Shown here one piece after another: positions 60,428 through 64,000 of a stretch of DNA of 64,000 nucleotides. The position numbers and the translations under genes are program-made. The notes below the pieces were generated by a model. That model was not told the origin of the DNA and ran no database searches. It was given only the letters and a program-made list of their open reading frames with translations. Numbering within the stretch: position 1 is the first letter of the stretch; each line of letters begins with the position of its first letter. Source of the DNA: Agilicoccus flavus (GTDB taxonomy: Bacteria; Actinomycetota; Actinomycetes; Actinomycetales; Dermatophilaceae); the NCBI RefSeq assembly GCF_014857905.1, contig NZ_JACYXE010000001.1, positions 1 through 64,000 of the forward strand, read 5' to 3'.

Positions 60428-61324
60428 ATGGGGGTCGTCATCCTGCTGGCGGTCGCCTCGACGACCGCCGCGGCCGTCTCCACCGTGCTCAAGCACCTCA
60501 GCGCCAACCGGCCCCCGCGGCCGGTAGGTCCCGGGGCCGGCTCCCGCCTGCTGCGTCGGCTGCCGAACCGGCTGTTCCTGCTCGCCCTGGTCGTCGACGC
60601 GGCCGCGGTCACCTTCCAGGTGTTCGCCCTCCGGGCCGGGGACCTGTCGACGGTGCAACCCGTCCTCACGCTCGCCCTCGTCATCAGCCTCGGGCTCGAC
60701 CACCTCGTCGCCCGCACTCGCATCCGGCGCAGCGAGGCGCTCTGGGCGGCGACGCTCCTCGCGGGTCTCGTGCTCTTCCTCGTCGCCGCCGACGCCGCCC
60801 ACCCGCGCGGGCGCCTCGAGGTGGGACGGCGCGACATCGGCATCGGACTCGCCCTCGCGGCCGCGGCCCTCTGGCTGCCGGTGCTGGCGATCACCCGCCG
60901 GGCGCGGCGCGCCGTCCGGGCCCGGGTGCTCGCCGTCGGGGTGGCCGCGATCTACGCGTGCACCGCCGCCCTCATCACGTCCTCGACCCGGATCGTCGAC
61001 CGATTCGGTCCCGGCGAACTGCTCGCGTCGTGGCAGTTGTGGACGCTGCTCGCCTCCGCCCTGCTGGGGGTGTGGCTCAACCAGCGGGCCTTCGCCATGG
61101 CGCCGTTGCACGTCACCCTGCCGGTCATCGCCTCCCTGGACCCGTTGTTCAGCGTCGTCATCGGCCGGTTCGTGTTCGACGAGCGGCTGCGCTCGACGCC
61201 GGGGGCCACCGTCCTCGAGGTGGTCGGTCTGGGCCTCCTGCTGCTGGGCGTGGCCCGCCTGAGCCGGTCGCAGGCGGTCGCCGAGGCGGCCGCGGCGCCC
61301 ACGGGCCGCTCCGGCGGCCCGTAG
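60428..61324 (+). CDS. DMT-superfamily (EamA/NIPA-like) membrane protein
   Basis: This 298-residue protein has about nine to ten membrane helices. It begins MGVVILLAVASTTAAAVSTV, with ALRAGDLSTVQPVLTLALV in the first half and AFAMAPLHVTLPVIASLDPL in the second, the twofold pattern of EamA-type drug/metabolite transporters. Glu in VIGRFVFDERLR is the usual late motif. Substrate unknown. GGAGGAGGG lies just before the ATG. It is a single-gene unit after the tRNA terminator. Confidence 0.82.
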   Translation: MGVVILLAVASTTAAAVSTVLKHLSANRPPRPVGPGAGSRLLRRLPNRLFLLALVVDAAAVTFQVFALRAGDLSTVQPVLTLALVISLGLDHLVARTRIRRSEALWAATLLAGLVLFLVAADAAHPRGRLEVGRRDIGIGLALAAAALWLPVLAITRRARRAVRARVLAVGVAAIYACTAALITSSTRIVDRFGPGELLASWQLWTLLASALLGVWLNQRAFAMAPLHVTLPVIASLDPLFSVVIGRFVFDERLRSTPGATVLEVVGLGLLLLGVARLSRSQAVAEAAAAPTGRSGGP

Positions 61325-61414
61325 CTCGCCACCACCCCGCCCGGCGCGGACCCCGGCGTGGGCCCCGGGCGCGCCGTAGGATCGCGGCGTCCCGCCCCCG
61401 ACGAAAGACCCGAC

Positions 61415-62806
61415 ATGGACGCGATCGAACCGGTACACAGCACCGGGGTCCTGCTGCTCATCGCCGCCGCGGCGGTGGCGGCCCTGCTCTTCCTCATCAT
61501 GAAGGTGAAGCTCCACGCCTTCATCGCCCTCGTGCTCGTCAGCCTCGTCACGGCCGTCGCGGCGGGCATCCCGCTCGGGGACGTCCCGAAGGCGCTGACG
61601 ACGGGGTTCAACACCACGCTCGGTTCGGTCGCGTTGCTCGTCGCGTTCGGCGTCATGCTCGGCCGCCTGCTCGAGGTGACCGGCGGCGCCCAGGTGCTCG
61701 CCGACACGCTCATCAACCGGTTCGGCGAGAAGCGCGCCCCGCTCGCGCTCGGCGTCGCCGCCCTCGTCTTCGGCTTCCCGATCTTCTTCGACGCGGGCCT
61801 CGTCGTCTTCCTGCCGATCATCTACACGGTGGCGCGCCGCTTCGGCGGGTCGATCCTGCTGTACGGGCTGCCGACCGCGGGCGCGTTCGCCGTCATGCAC
61901 GCGGTGATCCCGCCGCACCCGGGCCCGGTCGCGGCGGTCGAGCTCATGGGCGGCAACGTCGGCACGACGCTCCTGCTCGGCGTCCCGGTGGCGCTCCTGT
62001 CCTGGGCGATCGGCGCCTACCCGCTGGCGATCATGTTCGGCCGCCGGGTGCACATCGACGTGCCCACCGCGATCTTCGGCGAGGAGAACGGGGGCCGCGA
62101 CGTGGAGGAGACCCGCGGCCGCGCGCCCCGCTTCGGCACGGTCCTCCTCCTGCTGCTGCTGCCGCTGCTGCTCATCTCGCTCAACACCGTCGTCTCGACG
62201 TTGCAGAAGGCGGGCACGCTGGCCGAGGACACGGGCTGGGGCGACGCACTCATCCTGCTCGGGCAGACGCCCATCGCCCTGCTCATCACGACGATCGTCG
62301 CCATCGCGCTGCTCGCCCCGGGCCGCTTCTCGGTGGGACGCGCGAGCGACATCGCCGAGTCGGGCCTCGGCCCGGTCTGCTCGATCATCCTCATCACGGG
62401 GGCCGGCGGCATGTTCGGCGGCGTCCTGCGCGCGAGCGGTATCGGGGAGTCGCTGACGACGTCGCTGTCGGGCCTCGGCCTCTCGCTCATCGTGCAGGCG
62501 TTCCTTGTGTCGGCCGCGCTGCGCGTCGCGCAGGGCTCCGCCACCGTCGCGCTGACGACGACGGCCGGGCTCATCGCCACCCAGGTCGCGGCCGAGGGCC
62601 TCGACGCCGTCCACATCGCGTGCCTCGTGTTCGCCATCGCCGGCGGCGCCACCGTCCTCGCCCACGTGAACGACTCCGGCTTCTGGCTCGTGAGCCGGTT
62701 CTTCAACATGGACGTCAAGACGACCCTGAAGACGTGGACGGTCATCGAGACCGCTCTCGGCACGACGGTCTTCCTGCTCGCGTCCCTCGTCTGGGTCATC
62801 GCCTGA
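61415..62806 (+). CDS. GntP-family permease (gluconate:H+ symporter type)
   Basis: This 463-residue membrane protein has about 12-14 helices and clear GntP/GntT motifs: LGSVALLVAFGVMLGRLLEV, GFPIFFDAGLVVFLPIIY, MHAVIPPHPGPVAAVELMGG, and GGATVLAHVNDSGFWLVSRF. Members carry gluconate or related hydroxy-acids. No kinase or regulator of gluconate is nearby, so the substrate is open. The ribosome site is weak (AAAGA); TAGGAT sits about 35 bases upstream. The stop is followed by a hairpin terminator. Confidence 0.92.
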   Translation: MDAIEPVHSTGVLLLIAAAAVAALLFLIMKVKLHAFIALVLVSLVTAVAAGIPLGDVPKALTTGFNTTLGSVALLVAFGVMLGRLLEVTGGAQVLADTLINRFGEKRAPLALGVAALVFGFPIFFDAGLVVFLPIIYTVARRFGGSILLYGLPTAGAFAVMHAVIPPHPGPVAAVELMGGNVGTTLLLGVPVALLSWAIGAYPLAIMFGRRVHIDVPTAIFGEENGGRDVEETRGRAPRFGTVLLLLLLPLLLISLNTVVSTLQKAGTLAEDTGWGDALILLGQTPIALLITTIVAIALLAPGRFSVGRASDIAESGLGPVCSIILITGAGGMFGGVLRASGIGESLTTSLSGLGLSLIVQAFLVSAALRVAQGSATVALTTTAGLIATQVAAEGLDAVHIACLVFAIAGGATVLAHVNDSGFWLVSRFFNMDVKTTLKTWTVIETALGTTVFLLASLVWVIA

Positions 62807-62823
62807 CGCGCTCTGCCCCCCAC

Positions 62824-62862
62824 CGAAGGCCGCCCCGATCCCCGGATCGGAGGCGGCCTTCG
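62824..62862 (+). terminator. hairpin terminator after the GntP permease
   Basis: CGAAGGCCGCCCCGATCC (62824-62841) pairs with 62844-62862, with one bulged base. The 18-bp stem lies 18 bases past the stop. Confidence 0.8.
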
Positions 62863-62927
62863 TCGTCGCGCGGATCGGCGGGCGGCCCGGGCTGGCCCGC
62901 CGCCCCCGATCCGTGACAATCCTCTCC

Positions 62928-64000
62928 GTGATGGCTCTCGAACTCGTCGTCGCCCTGTGCGTCGCGATCCTGCTCGGCAGCGTCGTCGCGCAGCGCCTCG
63001 GCCTGCCGGCGCCGGTGATCCTCGTCGCCGCCGGCGCCCTGCTCACGCTCATCCCGCACCTTCGCGGCGTCGGCCTGCCGCCGGAGACGGCGCTGCTGAT
63101 CTTCCTGCCGCTGCTGCTGTACTGGGAGAGCCTGACGACCTCGCCCCGCGAGATCCGGCGCTTCCTGCGCGGCATCCTCCTCACCGGGACGTTGCTCGTC
63201 GTCGTGACCGCCGCCGCGGTGGCGTGCGTCCTGCACGCGCTCGGCGTCGACTGGGGCCCCGCCTGGATCGTCGGCGCCGCCCTCGCGCCGACCGACGCCA
63301 CCGCGGTCGCCGCGCTCGGCCGGGGCCTGGCGCGACGGAACAGCATCACGCTGCAGGCCGAGAGCCTCATCAACGACGGCACGGCCCTCGTCGTGTTCGC
63401 CCTGGCGCTCACCCTCGCGACCGGAGCGGAACCGATCACCGTCTCGCACACGGCCGGACTGTTCGCGGTGTCGTTCGGCGTCGGCATCCTCATCGGCCTC
63501 GGCGTCGGGTGGTTCGCCTACCAGTTGCGCCGGCACCTGAGCACCCCCGAGCACCTCAACCTCGCGTCGGTGCTCACGCCGTTCGTCGCCTACCTCGTGG
63601 CCGAGACCATCGAGGCGTCCGGGGTGCTCGCGGTCGTCACCGCCGGCCTGTACATGTCACAGGTCGCGCCGCGCATGGTCGCGGCGGAGGCCCGCGTGCA
63701 GGGCTCGGCCTTCTGGACCCTCGTGACGTTCGTGCTCAACGGGGCCCTGTTCGTGCTCATCGGTCTCCAACTGCCGGTGACGGTGCGCGAGCTGTCGACG
63801 GACACGATCGGGCACGCCGCCCTGCTCGTGCTCGCGACGTACGTGACGCTGCACGTCGTGCGGTTCGTGTTCCTCAACGTCTCGATCGGCCTCATCCGGC
63901 TCCTCGACCGCCGCCCCCGGCAGCGGCTGCTCCGCACGACCGCACGCGGGCGGGTCGTCAGCACGGTCGCGGCGTTCCGCGGCGGCATCTCGCTGGCCAT
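62928..64000 (+). CDS. Na+/H+ antiporter, CPA1 family (3' end cut by window)
   Basis: At least 357 residues of a sodium/proton antiporter run off the window. The N-terminus reads VMALELVVALCVAILLGSVV. Conserved CPA1 parts are LIFLPLLLYWESLTTSPREI, GAALAPTDATAVAALGRGL (ion-binding Asp region), LQAESLINDGTALVVFAL (second acidic motif), and late VLNGALFVLIGLQLP, then FRGGISLA at the edge. GTG 62928 is followed at once by ATG; GACAAT ends 7 bases before the GTG, so leaderless initiation at either is plausible. There is no frameshift in the visible part. Confidence 0.9.
   Translation, partial: MMALELVVALCVAILLGSVVAQRLGLPAPVILVAAGALLTLIPHLRGVGLPPETALLIFLPLLLYWESLTTSPREIRRFLRGILLTGTLLVVVTAAAVACVLHALGVDWGPAWIVGAALAPTDATAVAALGRGLARRNSITLQAESLINDGTALVVFALALTLATGAEPITVSHTAGLFAVSFGVGILIGLGVGWFAYQLRRHLSTPEHLNLASVLTPFVAYLVAETIEASGVLAVVTAGLYMSQVAPRMVAAEARVQGSAFWTLVTFVLNGALFVLIGLQLPVTVRELSTDTIGHAALLVLATYVTLHVVRFVFLNVSIGLIRLLDRRPRQRLLRTTARGRVVSTVAAFRGGISLA

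Noticed and set aside
60353-63493. 1046-codon minus-strand frame
   Set aside because: It runs antisense to the DMT protein, GntP permease and antiporter, all with strong family motifs; composition is that of a shadow frame.

Overview
The window is one continuous piece of a high-GC, gene-dense actinobacterial chromosome. The evidence is G/C-ending codons throughout, many GTG starts, many genes with a TANNNT -10 box only 6-8 bases before the start codon (leaderless mRNAs), a WhiB protein, ANTAR and Crp regulators, and long blocks whose order matches Mycobacterium and Streptomyces. The gene set suggests a Micrococcales-type organism (for example the Dermatophilaceae/Intrasporangiaceae area), but that placement is inference. 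No insertion sequence, prophage, CRISPR array or obvious island was seen.

Layout. 1-9915: L-rhamnose utilisation. It holds the end of a GH78 rhamnosidase, an ABC importer (lipoprotein, double ATPase, two permeases), mutarotase, isomerase and kinase, with two matching LacI-like operators. No rhamnulose-phosphate aldolase is present. 9917-15589: a secreted NlpC/P60 endopeptidase, a MatC-type carboxylate carrier, and a divergent MMPL exporter/MarR pair with an operator inside the exporter promoter. 15645-29555: tRNA-Thr, a secreted TAP-like hydrolase, holB-tmk, a YjfB motility-type protein beside a soluble double-GAF chemoreceptor, a RibD-like reductase coupled to topA, a methyltransferase, and a GAF-ANTAR / SigB-type sigma / STAS group.

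29702-37184: the conserved actinobacterial 'helicase/secretion neighbourhood'. It pairs a DECH-box helicase with a convergent tad (Flp pilus) operon: ssd, tadA, tadB, tadC, a DUF4244 pilin and two TadE-like proteins. A 15/30-bp tandem repeat separates the convergent ends. 37854-47319: a Fic-fold protein whose catalytic motif is degenerate, diverging from a LytTR two-component system. That system is followed by two modules of small membrane protein plus SSS symporter, and then acetyl-CoA synthetase with a Crp-like site upstream. Together these look like carboxylate sensing, uptake and activation.

47346-60121: GDPD, a holin-family membrane protein, MarP-like protease, Crp, MBL hydrolase, NUDIX, RidA, a 52-residue DUF4177-type protein, two ArsA/Get3-type ATPases, a WhiB4/WblA-type protein, a bifunctional PBP with a PASTA domain, and a metallophosphoesterase. 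From Crp onward this is essentially the Mycobacterium tuberculosis Rv3676-Rv3683 order, but nth and its neighbours are missing between Crp and MarP. 60244-64000: tRNA-Pro, a DMT-type membrane protein, a GntP permease, and the start of a CPA1 Na+/H+ antiporter that runs off the window.
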